DNA of 44,211 nucleotides, taken from Hyphomicrobiales bacterium. Its GTDB lineage: Bacteria; Pseudomonadota; Alphaproteobacteria; Rhizobiales; Rhizobiaceae. The stretch spans positions 1 through 44,211 of the forward strand of contig JAFKJW010000069.1 of NCBI GenBank assembly GCA_017305925.1, written 5' to 3'. Below the pieces are notes generated by a model, which did no database searches, had not been told where the DNA came from, and saw nothing but the letters and a program-made list of their open reading frames with translations. This document shows positions 35,003 to 43,769 of the stretch, piece after piece; position 1 is the stretch's first letter; each line of letters begins with the position of its first letter. The translations under genes and the position numbers were made by a program.

Positions 35003-36007
35003 TCATTCCACGTCCAGCACGATCTTGCCGATGTGCTCGCCCTCCTCCATGCGCTCATGCGCCCGCCAGGCGTCCTTGAGCGGGAAGATCATGTCCATGA
35101 CGGGCGCAACCCGGCGCTCGGCGAGAAGCGGCCAGACATTGGCTTCCAGCGCAGCGGCGATCGCGCCCTTGAACGCGACGCTGCGCGGCCTGAGCGTCGA
35201 GCCGGTATGGGTGAGCCGCTTGATCATCAGCCGCGCGAAATCGGCGCTGGCGACCGCCCCGCCCTGCACGGCGATCTGCACGATCCGGCCGTCCATCGCC
35301 GCCGCGTGGTAGTTGCGCCCGACATAGTCGCCGCCCACCATGTCGAGGATCACGTCCGCGCCCTTGCCGTCCGTGACCTGCTTGACGATGCCGACGAAAT
35401 CTTCGGTCCTGTAGTTGACGGCCCTGACCGCGCCCAGCTTCTCGCAGGCCATGCATTTCTCAGCCGAGCCCGCGGTGACGATCACGCGCGACCCGAGCGC
35501 TGTCGCGAGCTGGATGGCCGTGGTGCCGATACCGGAACTGCCGCCATGCACGAGCAGCGTCTCGCCCGGCTTCAGCGCGCCGCGCTCGAAGACGTTGTGC
35601 CAGACGGTGAAGAAGGTTTCCGGCAGCGCCGCCGCCTCTGTGAAGGTGAAGCCGTGCGGAATGGGCAGCGCGTTCGATTCGTGGACTTTCGCATATTCGG
35701 CGTAGCCGCCGCCGGGTGTCAGCGCGCACACGGCGTCGCCGGCCCGCCAGCGTTCGACATCGGGCCCCACGGCGGCGACGACGCCCGAGACCTCCAGCCC
35801 CGGCAGGTCGGACGCGCCGGGCGGCGGCGGGTAGGCGCCCTGCCGCTGCAGCACGTCCGGGCGGTTCACCCCGGCGGCGCGCACCCGGATGAGGATCTCG
35901 CCCTTCTCCAGCCCGGGCAGCGGCCGGCGCTCCGGCTTCAGAACGCGTGGGCCGCCCGGCTCGCTGATGGCGATGGCGGTCATTTCCGACGGCAAATCTT
36001 CGGCCAT
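35003..36007 (-). CDS. NAD(P)H quinone oxidoreductase (zinc-independent MDR, PIG3/QOR-like)
   Basis: A 334-residue medium-chain dehydrogenase/reductase. The N-terminal GroES-like domain has AAGVNRPDVLQRQGAYPPPP. The Rossmann motif VHGGSSGIGTTAIQLA lies near residue 152. The zinc ligands of alcohol dehydrogenases are absent. The sequence matches the TP53I3/PIG3 quinone-reductase branch. GGAG six bases before the ATG at 36007 supports that start; ATG at 35983 is possible. It is divergent from the small DUF1192 gene. Confidence 0.9.
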   Translation of the reverse strand: MAEDLPSEMTAIAISEPGGPRVLKPERRPLPGLEKGEILIRVRAAGVNRPDVLQRQGAYPPPPGASDLPGLEVSGVVAAVGPDVERWRAGDAVCALTPGGGYAEYAKVHESNALPIPHGFTFTEAAALPETFFTVWHNVFERGALKPGETLLVHGGSSGIGTTAIQLATALGSRVIVTAGSAEKCMACEKLGAVRAVNYRTEDFVGIVKQVTDGKGADVILDMVGGDYVGRNYHAAAMDGRIVQIAVQGGAVASADFARLMIKRLTHTGSTLRPRSVAFKGAIAAALEANVWPLLAERRVAPVMDMIFPLKDAWRAHERMEEGEHIGKIVLDVE

Positions 36008-36104
36008 GGTCGTCTCCACTGGTCTGTCCTGCCTGCCCGGCATTTGCCTGACGGTAGCCGGACTATGTATTCTGCCGGCACGATCCTGCAAGGCGGAGAT
36101 GGCC

Positions 36105-36296
36105 ATGGCACTGTTCGACGACGAACCCGTCAAGCGCAAGAAGACCCACGAGATCGGCCAGGACCTGTCGCTGCTTTCGGTGGGAGAGCTCGGCGAGCGG
36201 ATCGCGCTGCTGCGCGACGAGATCGCCCGGCTGGAACGCGAGCTGGCGTCCAAGGATCACAGCAAGACGGCGGCGGAAGCGCTATTCCGCCGTTGA
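36105..36296 (+). CDS. DUF1192 small coiled-coil protein
   Basis: A 63-residue protein (MALFDDEPVKRKKTHEIGQD, then a helix LSVGELGERIALLRDEIARL and a short tail). DUF1192 is an alphaproteobacterial family of unknown function. GGAG at 36095-36098 lies six bases before the ATG at 36105; ATG at 36099 overlaps the ribosome site and is less likely. Its last 15 bases overlap the convergent CBS-protein gene tail to tail. Confidence 0.85.
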   Translation: MALFDDEPVKRKKTHEIGQDLSLLSVGELGERIALLRDEIARLERELASKDHSKTAAEALFRR

Positions 36297-37226
36297 TGCG
36301 GGCGGCGCCGGCCGCGTTAGCGGCGTTTCGAGGCCTGCCGCGGCGGGCCGGATGCGCAGCCGGGTGATGCGGTTCTTCTCGCGCTTCAGCACGACGAAGC
36401 GCTTGCCGTGAAAGGTGAAGGCCTGCTTCTCCTCCGGGATCGACTGCGCCTCGTGGATGACCAGCCCGGCAATCGTGGTCGCCCAGTCGTCGGGAAGGCT
36501 CCAGTCGAGCGCGCGGTTGAGGTCGCGGATCGGCACCGCGCCGTCGACCACGACCGAGCCGTCCGCCTCCTGCTTCACGCCCTTCACGTCGATGTCGTGC
36601 TCGTCGGAAATGTCGCCGACGATCTCCTCGATGATGTCCTCCAGCGTGACGAGGCCCTGCATCTCGCCATATTCGTCGATGACCAGCGCGAAATGCGACT
36701 TGCGGCGCAGGAAGGCGTTGAGCTGGTCCTGCAACGTCGTCGTGTCAGGCACGAACCACGGCCGCGAGGCGATCTTCGTGACGTCGATGCGCGCGAAGTC
36801 GTTGTCCGCCTCGTTCAGCGCCCGCAACAGGTCCTTGGCATGCAGGACGCCCACGATGTTGTCCAGCGTCCCGCGCCACAGCGGCATGCGGGTGTGCGGG
36901 CTCTGGAGGATTTCGCGCAGCAGCGCGTTCGGCGGCATGTCCGCATTGACCGAGCGCATCTTGGTGCGGTGGACCATGACGTCGGAGACTTCCAGCTCAT
37001 GCAGGTCGAGCAGGCCGCCGACGCGGTCGCGTTCCTCCTTCACGACCTGCCCGTCGCGGTGCAGCTCGTCGACGGAGCTGCGCAATTCCTCATGTGCGGT
37101 CCGCTGCGGCTCGACCGGCCAGAGCTCGTAGCCGAGAAGCTTCAGGAGCGGTCCGCGGAAGAGCAGCGCCGCCAGCGCAAGAACCGCCAGCGCGGCCGTC
37201 GAGAGCGCCCAGGGATCGATCGTCAT
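36282..37226 (-). CDS. HlyC/CorC-family CBS protein lacking most of the DUF21 membrane domain
   Basis: A 314-residue protein. It has the linker [38 protein letters not shown], two CBS domains (about 80-200) with [20 protein letters not shown], and a C-terminal CorC_HlyC domain (about 215-300). Rhizobial relatives are usually about 430 residues with a four-helix DUF21 domain. Here only one hydrophobic segment ([20 protein letters not shown]) lies between MTIDPW and the linker, so roughly 120 residues are missing in frame. The start ATG overlaps the aroB stop by 4 bp. CorC-type proteins act in Mg/Co efflux or resistance; without DUF21 transport is doubtful and a CBS-only regulator is possible. 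Confidence 0.8.
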   Translation of the reverse strand: MTIDPWALSTAALAVLALAALLFRGPLLKLLGYELWPVEPQRTAHEELRSSVDELHRDGQVVKEERDRVGGLLDLHELEVSDVMVHRTKMRSVNADMPPNALLREILQSPHTRMPLWRGTLDNIVGVLHAKDLLRALNEADNDFARIDVTKIASRPWFVPDTTTLQDQLNAFLRRKSHFALVIDEYGEMQGLVTLEDIIEEIVGDISDEHDIDVKGVKQEADGSVVVDGAVPIRDLNRALDWSLPDDWATTIAGLVIHEAQSIPEEKQAFTFHGKRFVVLKREKNRITRLRIRPAAAGLETPLTRPAPPASTAE

Positions 37227-38341
37227 CCCGACTGGTTTTCCGTCAGGAAGGCGAGCACCTCGGACGCAGGCACGTCCTTCGCGACGAAAGCCTGGCCGAC
37301 GCCGTGCGTGAGGATGAAGGTCAGCGCGCCGCGCGACACCTTCTTGTCCTGCGCGATGAAGCCGAGCAGCGCCTCTGCGCCGGGCAGGCCGCCGGGAATG
37401 TCCGACATCCGCCATGGCAGGCCGACGGCGCGAAGGTGCGCCTCGACGCGTTCGGCGTCGTCGGGGCTGGCGAGGTTGAGGCGGGTAGAGAAACGGTGCG
37501 CCAGCGCCATGCCGACAGCCACCCCCTCGCCATGGACGAGGCGGGCGCCGTCATAGCCTGTGGCCGCCTCCAGCGCATGGCCGAAGGTGTGGCCGAGATT
37601 GAGCAGGGCGCGATCGCCCGTCTCGAACTCGTCGCGCGCCACGATCTCCGCCTTGGCGCGGCAGGACTCGGCGATTGCCCGCGTGCGCGCCGGCCCGCCG
37701 GCAAAAACTTCCCGCCAGTTCTCCTCCAGCCAGGCGAAGAACGCCGGCCGGTCGATCAGCCCGTATTTCGCCACCTCCGCATAGCCGGCGCGGAACTCGC
37801 GCGCCGGCAGCGTGTCGAGCGCGCCGGTATCGGCGAGCACGAGCTTGGGCTGGTGGAAGACCCCGACGAGGTTCTTGCCGCGTGGACTGTTGATGCCGGT
37901 CTTGCCGCCGACCGAGGAGTCCACCTGCGCGAGCAGAGAGGTCGGCACCTGCACGAAGTTCATGCCGCGCCGCACGATGCCGGCGGCAAAGCCCGACAGG
38001 TCGCCGATCACCCCGCCGCCGAGCGCGATGACCACGTCGCCGCGTTCGAGCCGCGCGGCAAGCACCGCGTCCACCACCTCCTGCAAGGCGTCGAAGCTCT
38101 TCGTCTTCTCGCCGGCCGGCAGGGAAAGCGCCGTCGAGGCCACGCCCGCCGCCTTCAGCCCGTCGATCAGCCGCGCCAGGTGCGCCTTGGCGACGTTCTC
38201 GTCGGTAACGATGGCCGCGCGTACGCCGGGCAGCCGCTTCGCGATTGCCGCGCCCGCCTCCGCGATTAAGCCCGGCCCGATCAGGATGTCGTAGGACCGG
38301 TCGGCCAGCCCGACGGTGACGGTGGTGATGTCCGGGCTCAT
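37223..38341 (-). CDS. aroB: 3-dehydroquinate synthase
   Basis: A 372-residue NAD- and metal-dependent enzyme, second step of the shikimate pathway. Family blocks present: [60 protein letters not shown] and [11 protein letters not shown] with the metal His. Length is normal. It overlaps aroK by 4 bp at its start and the CBS-protein gene by 4 bp at its stop, so aroK-aroB-corC-like is one operon. Confidence 0.96.
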   Translation of the reverse strand: MSPDITTVTVGLADRSYDILIGPGLIAEAGAAIAKRLPGVRAAIVTDENVAKAHLARLIDGLKAAGVASTALSLPAGEKTKSFDALQEVVDAVLAARLERGDVVIALGGGVIGDLSGFAAGIVRRGMNFVQVPTSLLAQVDSSVGGKTGINSPRGKNLVGVFHQPKLVLADTGALDTLPAREFRAGYAEVAKYGLIDRPAFFAWLEENWREVFAGGPARTRAIAESCRAKAEIVARDEFETGDRALLNLGHTFGHALEAATGYDGARLVHGEGVAVGMALAHRFSTRLNLASPDDAERVEAHLRAVGLPWRMSDIPGGLPGAEALLGFIAQDKKVSRGALTFILTHGVGQAFVAKDVPASEVLAFLTENQSG

Positions 38342-38943
38342 TCCGACACTCCGGCGGCGGCGGGCACCGCGGTCAGGTGGGTGAGCAAAGCCGCGACCAC
38401 CTCCGCGGCGATGACCTCCTTCTTCTCGTCACGGGTGGAGACGGTGACGTCCGCAAGCCCGTAGACCGGATAGCGCTCGGTCATCAGGCGCATCATCACG
38501 CCGCGCGGGTCGGGGTTCTTGAGCAGCGGCCGGTTCTGCTTTTTCGAGACCCGCTCCATCAAGACGTCGATCTCCGCCTTCAGCCAGACCGAGACCCCGC
38601 TGCGGGCGACGAGATCGCGCGTTTGCGCGTTCATGAAGGCGCCGCCGCCGGTCGACAGGACCTGCGGGCCGTGATCGAGCAGACGCGCGATCACCCGCTG
38701 CTCCAGCGCGCGGAACTCCGGCTCGCCATAGCGCTCGAAGAGTTCCGGCACGCTCATGCGCGAGACCGCCTCGATCTCCTGGTCGCTGTCGAGGAAGGGA
38801 AGACCGAGCGTCGCCGCGACCTTGCGCCCGATCGCCGTCTTGCCCGCCCCCATCAGGCCGATGAAGACGACGGAGCGGCGCCCCAGCCGCGTCAGTATTT
38901 CCGCCACAGTCTCCTCGCAGGCCGCCAGAACCATCGTCGCCAT
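38338..38943 (-). CDS. aroK: Shikimate kinase
   Basis: A 201-residue kinase phosphorylating shikimate at the 3-OH. Walker A GLMGAGKT at residues 29-36, the shikimate-binding [30 protein letters not shown], and [14 protein letters not shown] with the Gly-rich substrate loop. Lid segment [15 protein letters not shown]. The N-terminal extension of about 20 residues before [11 protein letters not shown] is common in rhizobia. It is the first gene of the aroK-aroB operon and is divergent from the small membrane protein at 39073. Confidence 0.95.
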   Translation of the reverse strand: MATMVLAACEETVAEILTRLGRRSVVFIGLMGAGKTAIGRKVAATLGLPFLDSDQEIEAVSRMSVPELFERYGEPEFRALEQRVIARLLDHGPQVLSTGGGAFMNAQTRDLVARSGVSVWLKAEIDVLMERVSKKQNRPLLKNPDPRGVMMRLMTERYPVYGLADVTVSTRDEKKEVIAAEVVAALLTHLTAVPAAAGVSE

Positions 38944-39072
38944 TGTAAGCCTGACCCTCGCTGGTCGCGTAACGACATCAAAAGGCGACGGGCGTCAAGC
39001 GCATCCCGCGCTTGCCTTGCCACGCACTCCGGCACGACGCATAAGGTCTGCCGCAAGCAGAGCAGGCGGCAT

Positions 39073-39231
39073 ATGCCCACCGTTTTCCGATTCGTCACCA
39101 TCCTGGCCGTCGCGGCCGCGCTGGTCTACGCGGCGATGCTCGCCCTCGCCTTTCTGGTGAAACCCGTTCCGCGCGAGATGACCGTTCCGGTATCCATCGA
39201 GGATCAGCTGAAGCAGGATGCCCCGCCATGA
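39073..39231 (+). CDS. Small single-pass membrane protein
   Basis: A 52-residue protein with one helix ([20 protein letters not shown]) and a conserved-looking tail [18 protein letters not shown]. Similar short proteins with a P-x-P-R-E-M-T-V motif occur between aroK and xerD in Rhizobiales (recalled). AGGCGG is just upstream of the ATG. The stop overlaps the xerD start by 4 bp. Function unknown. Confidence 0.7.
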   Translation: MPTVFRFVTILAVAAALVYAAMLALAFLVKPVPREMTVPVSIEDQLKQDAPP

Positions 39232-40041
39232 ATGCGGCACGCATCGAAGCCTTCCTGGAGATGATGGCCGCAGAGCGCGGCGCGAGCGACAACACGCTCG
39301 CCTCCTACCGCCGCGATCTGGAGGATGCCTCGGCGGCGCTGGCGGGAAACGGCAGGTCCCTTGCCGCCGCGGCCGCTTCCGACCTGCGCGCCTATCTGGA
39401 AGAGCTTGCCGGCCGGGGTTTTGCAGCCTCCTCGCAGGCCCGAAAACTCTCGACGCTCCGGCAGTTCTTCAAGTTCCTCTATGCCGAAGGCTTGCGCGGC
39501 GACGACCCGACCGGCGTGCTGGACAGTCCGCGAAAGGGCCGCCCGCTGCCGAAGACGATGAGCGAGGACACGACCGGCCGCCTGCTCGACAGGGCGGCCG
39601 CCGAGACGCGCGATCCGCCCGGCGGCGACCTTGCCGCCGCGCTCCGCCTCCGGCAAGGGAAACAAGGAGCGCATGGTTCCGCTGTCGGAAAAGGCGCGCG
39701 ACGCGATGCGGGCATGGCTTGCCGAGCGTGCCCGCAAACCCGCTTATACGGACAGCGACTGGCTGTTTCCCGCCGGTTCCGAAAGCGGCCACCTGCCGCG
39801 CCAGGTCTTCGCCCGCGAGCTGAAGGGGCTGGCTGCCCGCGCCGGCGTACCGGCCGCAAAAGTATCGCCGCACGTTCTGCGCCATGCCTTCGCCAGCCAT
39901 CTGCTGCAAAACGGCGCCGACCTGCGGGCCGTCCAGCAGCTTCTGGGGCATTCGGACATCTCGACCACGCAGATCTACACGCATGTTCTGGAGGAACGCC
40001 TAGTGCGGCTGGTGAACGAGCACCATCCGCTTGCCGATTAG
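39228..40041 (+). pseudogene. xerD: Tyrosine recombinase XerD, broken by internal deletion and frameshift
   Basis: The N-terminal core-binding domain is intact in one frame ([20 protein letters not shown] to [22 protein letters not shown], ending near 39650). The catalytic domain resumes in the +1 frame at [19 protein letters not shown] (39652 onward) and is intact to HHPLAD: Lys in GKGNKER, HVLRH with catalytic His and Arg, GHSDIS and Tyr in IYTHV. Missing is the block of about 40-50 residues that normally lies between LRL and GKG and holds ATGLRVSEL with the first catalytic Arg. The lost length is not a multiple of three. The first frame reads on to 40067 as nonsense. Either the gene is dead or the assembly lost a piece here. 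Confidence 0.85.
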
Positions 40042-40128
40042 CGCCCGTATCGCTATGTCAGACCTGACCTGCCGGCGCCTTCCGTCATGGCGCCGCAAAA
40101 CCGAATCGATCAGGCATTCCATCCCCGA

Positions 40129-41079
40129 ATGTATAATTATCTGGATTTCGAAAAGCCGGTGCAGGATCTGGAAGGCCAGATCCTCGAACTGCGGCGGCTC
40201 GCCGAGAACGGCCAGTCCGTGGATGTCGGCGACGAGATCGACCGCCTGGAAAAGCGCTCCCAGGACGCGTTGCGCGATCTCTACAAGACGCTGACGCCCT
40301 GGCAGAAGGCCCAGGTCGCCCGCCATGCCGACCGACCGCACTGCCTGGATTATGTCAAGGCGCTCTTTTCGGACTTCACCGCACTCGCCGGCGATCGCGC
40401 CTTCGGCGAAGACCACGCCATCGTCGGCGGCTTCGCACGCTTCCGCGGCCAGCCGGTCGCCCTGATCGGCCAGGAGAAGGGTTCCGACACGCAGACCCGG
40501 CTGAAGCACAATTTCGGCATGGCCAAGCCCGAAGGCTACCGCAAGGCGGTCCGCATCATGGAGCTGGCCGACCGCTTCGGGCTGCCGGTGATCAGCCTCG
40601 TCGACACCGCCGGCGCCTATCCCGGCATCGGCGCGGAGGAACGCGGCCAGGCCGAGGCCATCGCCCGGTCGACTTCCGCCTGCCTGGCGCTACGGGTTCC
40701 CTCGATCGCCGTGGTCATCGGCGAGGGCGGCTCCGGCGGCGCCATAGCCATCGCCTGCGCCAACCGCGTCTACATGCTGGAGCACGCCATCTATTCGGTG
40801 ATCTCGCCCGAGGGAGCCGCGTCGATCCTGTGGCGCGATTCCACGCGGGCGAAGGACGCGGCCACCAGCATGAAGATCACCGCGCAGGACCTGCTGGAGC
40901 TGAAGATCATCGACGGCATCATTCCCGAACCGCTCGGCGGCGCGCATCGCGGCGTCGACGCCGTCATGAAGGCGGCCGGCGACCAGATCGCCAGGACGCT
41001 CGCCGAATTCGCCGCCTCTTCCGCCGATTTCCGCGAGCAGCGGCGCGACAAGTATCTCGCGATCGGCCGTCATCTGTGA
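40129..41079 (+). CDS. accA: Acetyl-CoA carboxylase carboxyltransferase subunit alpha
   Basis: A 316-residue cytoplasmic subunit. With AccD it transfers the carboxyl group from biotin to acetyl-CoA, the committing step of fatty-acid synthesis. The crotonase-like fold contains VALIGQEKGSDTQ, HNFGMAKPEGYRKAVRIME, DTAGAYPGIGAEERGQAEAI and IGEGGSGGAIAIACANRV. The start MYNYLDFEKPV at 40129 fits rhizobial homologues; an in-frame ATG at 40087 would add 14 residues, and neither has a clear ribosome site. It lies 87 bases after the broken xerD, the standard rhizobial neighbourhood. Confidence 0.95.
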   Translation: MYNYLDFEKPVQDLEGQILELRRLAENGQSVDVGDEIDRLEKRSQDALRDLYKTLTPWQKAQVARHADRPHCLDYVKALFSDFTALAGDRAFGEDHAIVGGFARFRGQPVALIGQEKGSDTQTRLKHNFGMAKPEGYRKAVRIMELADRFGLPVISLVDTAGAYPGIGAEERGQAEAIARSTSACLALRVPSIAVVIGEGGSGGAIAIACANRVYMLEHAIYSVISPEGAASILWRDSTRAKDAATSMKITAQDLLELKIIDGIIPEPLGGAHRGVDAVMKAAGDQIARTLAEFAASSADFREQRRDKYLAIGRHL

Positions 41080-41264
41080 CGTCTGCCGGCCCCGCGCCGC
41101 CGTCCTGCCATAAAATCGCCTTGCCTTTGAGGCGATGACAAACCGGTGAGGGGTCGGACCGGACAGCTTGTGGTAATGGTTTTTCAAGGTTAACCGACCT
41201 AAAACACCGGAATGCAGTTGCCGCGTCCGATGGAAGGCGCGGCTGGAAGACGACAGACGACCTG

Positions 41265-42596
41265 ATGATCGCCAGATATCTTCGCGCCGGATTGCTGATC
41301 GCCGCCCTCGGGATAGCGGGCTGTACCGATTCGACACTGAACATTTCCAGCAAGGCCGACGCGCCGCTGCCCGACAAGCTCCTCAAGGAGGTGCAGGCCA
41401 AGGGCATGACCAAGACGTCGGCCATCATGGCGCGCGTCTTCAAGGAAGAGAATGTCGTCGAGATCTGGAAGGCCAAGGCCAACGGCCGCTTCGCCTTCCT
41501 GAAATCCTATCCGATCTGCAAGATGTCGGGAAAGCTCGGGCCGAAATACACCGAGGGCGACCGGCAGTCGCCGGAGGGCTTCTATACCGTCCGTCCGGCC
41601 CAGATGAATCCGAACTCCCAGTATCATCTGGCATTCAACATCGGCTATCCGAACGCCTACGACCGCGCCAACGGCCGCACCGGCTCCAACCTGATGGTGC
41701 ACGGTGCCTGCTCGTCTTCCGGCTGCTTCTCCATGAACGACCAGCAGATCACCGAGATCTACGCGCTGGCGCGTGAGGCGTTCCGGGGCGGCCAGACCGA
41801 GTTCCAGATCCAGTCCTTCCCCTTCCGCATGACCGCGGCCAACATGGCGCGCTACCGCAACGACCCGAACTACGCGTTCTGGAAGATGCTGAAGGAAGGC
41901 TACGACCAGTTCGAGATCACCAGGGTTCCGGTGAAGGTCGACGTCTGCGAGAAGCGCTACGTCTTCAACCAGTTCCCCGAGGACGGCAAGACGTTCTCCC
42001 CCACCGCCGCCTGCCCGGCCAGTTCCACCCCCGAGCAGATAGCGTCGGCCTATCGCGGCTACGAGGCGGCCTACAACGCCGCCTTCGACAAGGCGACGAA
42101 CGCCGCGACCCCGGCGCCCAGGGCCTCCATCAACGGCATCAAGGAAGCCAACCTCGTCGCCGACTGGACGCGTCGGCGCGGACGCGGCGAGCGCATCACC
42201 ATCGAGCCGCCCTCGATGGACCGGGACGGCAACGTGATGACGACGTCGCGCATGGGCCGCATCGATTCCCCGGTCGGCCGCAAGATGGCGGCCATCGACG
42301 CGGAAAAGGCCGCCAAGACGAAGGCCGAGGAAGAAAAGCGCCTCGCCAAGGAGCGCGCCGCGGAGGAGAAGCGGCTGGCCAAGCTCCAGGCCGAGGAAGC
42401 GAAGAAAGCGGCTGCCGCGGCGAAAGTCGATCCGGACGGAGCCAAGGCCGTCGCCGCTGCCACGGATGGAAAGACGCAGGCCGACACGGCGAACGCGGTT
42501 CCCGTCGAGGCCGAGCAGGCCGCCTCGGAGCAACCGCCGCAGGAGCAGAAGACCGGTTTCCTTAGCGGCGTCCGCAAGCGGCTCTTCGGCAGTTGA
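41265..42596 (+). CDS. L,D-transpeptidase (YkuD) lipoprotein
   Basis: A 443-residue protein with a lipobox (LIAALGIAGC, Cys at residue 20), so probably anchored in the outer or inner membrane facing the periplasm. The YkuD catalytic motif HGACSSSGC spans His146 to the nucleophile Cys154, in MVHGACSSSGCFSMND. The enzyme forms 3-3 cross-links or attaches proteins to peptidoglycan. The C-terminal part has a Lys/Glu/Ala coiled-coil (AEEEKRLAKERAAEEKRLAK) and a short tail KTGFLSGVRKRLFGS. GGTTAACC at 41188-41195 lies in the upstream promoter region. Confidence 0.9.
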   Translation: MIARYLRAGLLIAALGIAGCTDSTLNISSKADAPLPDKLLKEVQAKGMTKTSAIMARVFKEENVVEIWKAKANGRFAFLKSYPICKMSGKLGPKYTEGDRQSPEGFYTVRPAQMNPNSQYHLAFNIGYPNAYDRANGRTGSNLMVHGACSSSGCFSMNDQQITEIYALAREAFRGGQTEFQIQSFPFRMTAANMARYRNDPNYAFWKMLKEGYDQFEITRVPVKVDVCEKRYVFNQFPEDGKTFSPTAACPASSTPEQIASAYRGYEAAYNAAFDKATNAATPAPRASINGIKEANLVADWTRRRGRGERITIEPPSMDRDGNVMTTSRMGRIDSPVGRKMAAIDAEKAAKTKAEEEKRLAKERAAEEKRLAKLQAEEAKKAAAAAKVDPDGAKAVAAATDGKTQADTANAVPVEAEQAASEQPPQEQKTGFLSGVRKRLFGS

Positions 42597-42674
42597 GCGG
42601 CCTGTCGGCCGCACCGCCCGACAATCCATGATTCCGGCTGGCTGAACTGTCTCCGGCTCGCCTTGCCAGCAGGC

Positions 42675-43769
42675 TCAGGATGAAAATCCGGGAATGGAAA
42701 GCGGGTTGTGCGCAATAGCGGCACGATCCGGTGTGTCGACCATCGGCGTGTCTGTGACGGCTGCGAACAGCCTGCGCACATAATCCTCCGAAAGATCCGC
42801 GCCGATCACCACGAGCCTTGTACCGCGCTTTTCATCCTGCCAGGCAGGCAGGCGCGCCGGCGGATGCATGATCCTCTGCACGCCGTGCAGCACCAGGGGT
42901 CGTGACGGATCCTCGGCCAGTTCCACGATGCCCTTCATGCGCAACAGCCGGTCGCCCTGCGTCGACTGGAGAAGATCGAGAAAGGTGGCGATCGCGGCGT
43001 GTGGCACGGGCCTGTCATGGACGAGGCTGAAGGACCTCACGCCGTGATCGCCTGCGTTGCCATGATCATGACGGTGGTGATGTCCGTCGTGATCGTGGTG
43101 GTCATGCTCCGCCGCCTCGCCGAGCCAGCGGCGCACGTCCGCCGTCTTGGCGACCGGATCGTAGAGGCCGCAGGCCAGCAGCGCGGCAAGGCCGGCCGCC
43201 GGGTCGGATATGTCCAGGATCTCGGCATTGGGATTGAGCGCCCGCAATTTCGCCGTCAAGGCCCGATGGTCGGGCCGAATGTCGCCTTTCGTGACGAGCA
43301 GCCGGTCCGCGACAGCGACCTGCTTCACCGCTTCGATGTGGTCTTCGAGGGTCCGCTCGCCATTGACGGCGTCGACGAGCGTGATCACCCCGTCGAGCCT
43401 GTAGGCCTGCACGAGCACCGGGTGGCCCATGATCGATTGCAGAACGGGCACCGGGTCGGCGAGGCCCGTCGTCTCCACGACGACCCGCGACAGGTTGCGG
43501 ATGCGCCCGTCCTGGACGCGGTCGACGAGGTCGGCCAGCGTATCCACCAGTTCGCCGCGCACCGTGCAGCAAAGGCAGCCGTCCGAAAGCTCGATGATGC
43601 CGTCCGACGCCTTCTCCACCAGAAGGTGGTCGATCGCCACCTCGCCGAACTCGTTGATGATCACGGCCGCGTCTTTCAGGTCGGGATCCTTCAGCAGCCG
43701 GTTGAGCAGCGTCGTCTTGCCGGCGCCGAGGAAGCCGGTGATCACGGAGACGGGAATCGGGAACATCAC
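42675..43769 (-). CDS. CobW/ZNG1-family GTPase, putative metal chaperone
   Basis: A 364-residue G3E-family GTPase. Walker A GFLGAGKT at residues 12-19, the metal-binding CLCC at residues 65-68, guanine-specificity motif LLVTKGD (near 160; usually NKxD, here TKGD). A His/Asp-rich insertion HDHHDHDGHHHRHDHG lies near 222-240, followed by a CobW C-terminal domain (FSLVHDRPVPHAAIATFLDL). The CxCC motif and His tract indicate Zn or Co handling. The start overlaps the stop of the upstream carboxypeptidase gene by 4 bp. Confidence 0.88.
   Translation of the reverse strand: MMFPIPVSVITGFLGAGKTTLLNRLLKDPDLKDAAVIINEFGEVAIDHLLVEKASDGIIELSDGCLCCTVRGELVDTLADLVDRVQDGRIRNLSRVVVETTGLADPVPVLQSIMGHPVLVQAYRLDGVITLVDAVNGERTLEDHIEAVKQVAVADRLLVTKGDIRPDHRALTAKLRALNPNAEILDISDPAAGLAALLACGLYDPVAKTADVRRWLGEAAEHDHHDHDGHHHRHDHGNAGDHGVRSFSLVHDRPVPHAAIATFLDLLQSTQGDRLLRMKGIVELAEDPSRPLVLHGVQRIMHPPARLPAWQDEKRGTRLVVIGADLSEDYVRRLFAAVTDTPMVDTPDRAAIAHNPLSIPGFSS

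Noticed and set aside
39631-40041. A separate intact small integrase gene starting near 39631
   Set aside because: It begins mid-domain and lacks the core-binding domain and first catalytic Arg; it is the 3' half of the broken xerD.
41185-41200. CtrA site upstream of the L,D-transpeptidase
   Set aside because: GGTTAACC is present but without a second TTAA at the correct spacing.
42597-42612. Terminator after the L,D-transpeptidase
   Set aside because: A six-base GC stem (GCGGCC-tgtc-GGCCGC) starts right after the stop codon but lacks a T tract; too weak to list as a feature.
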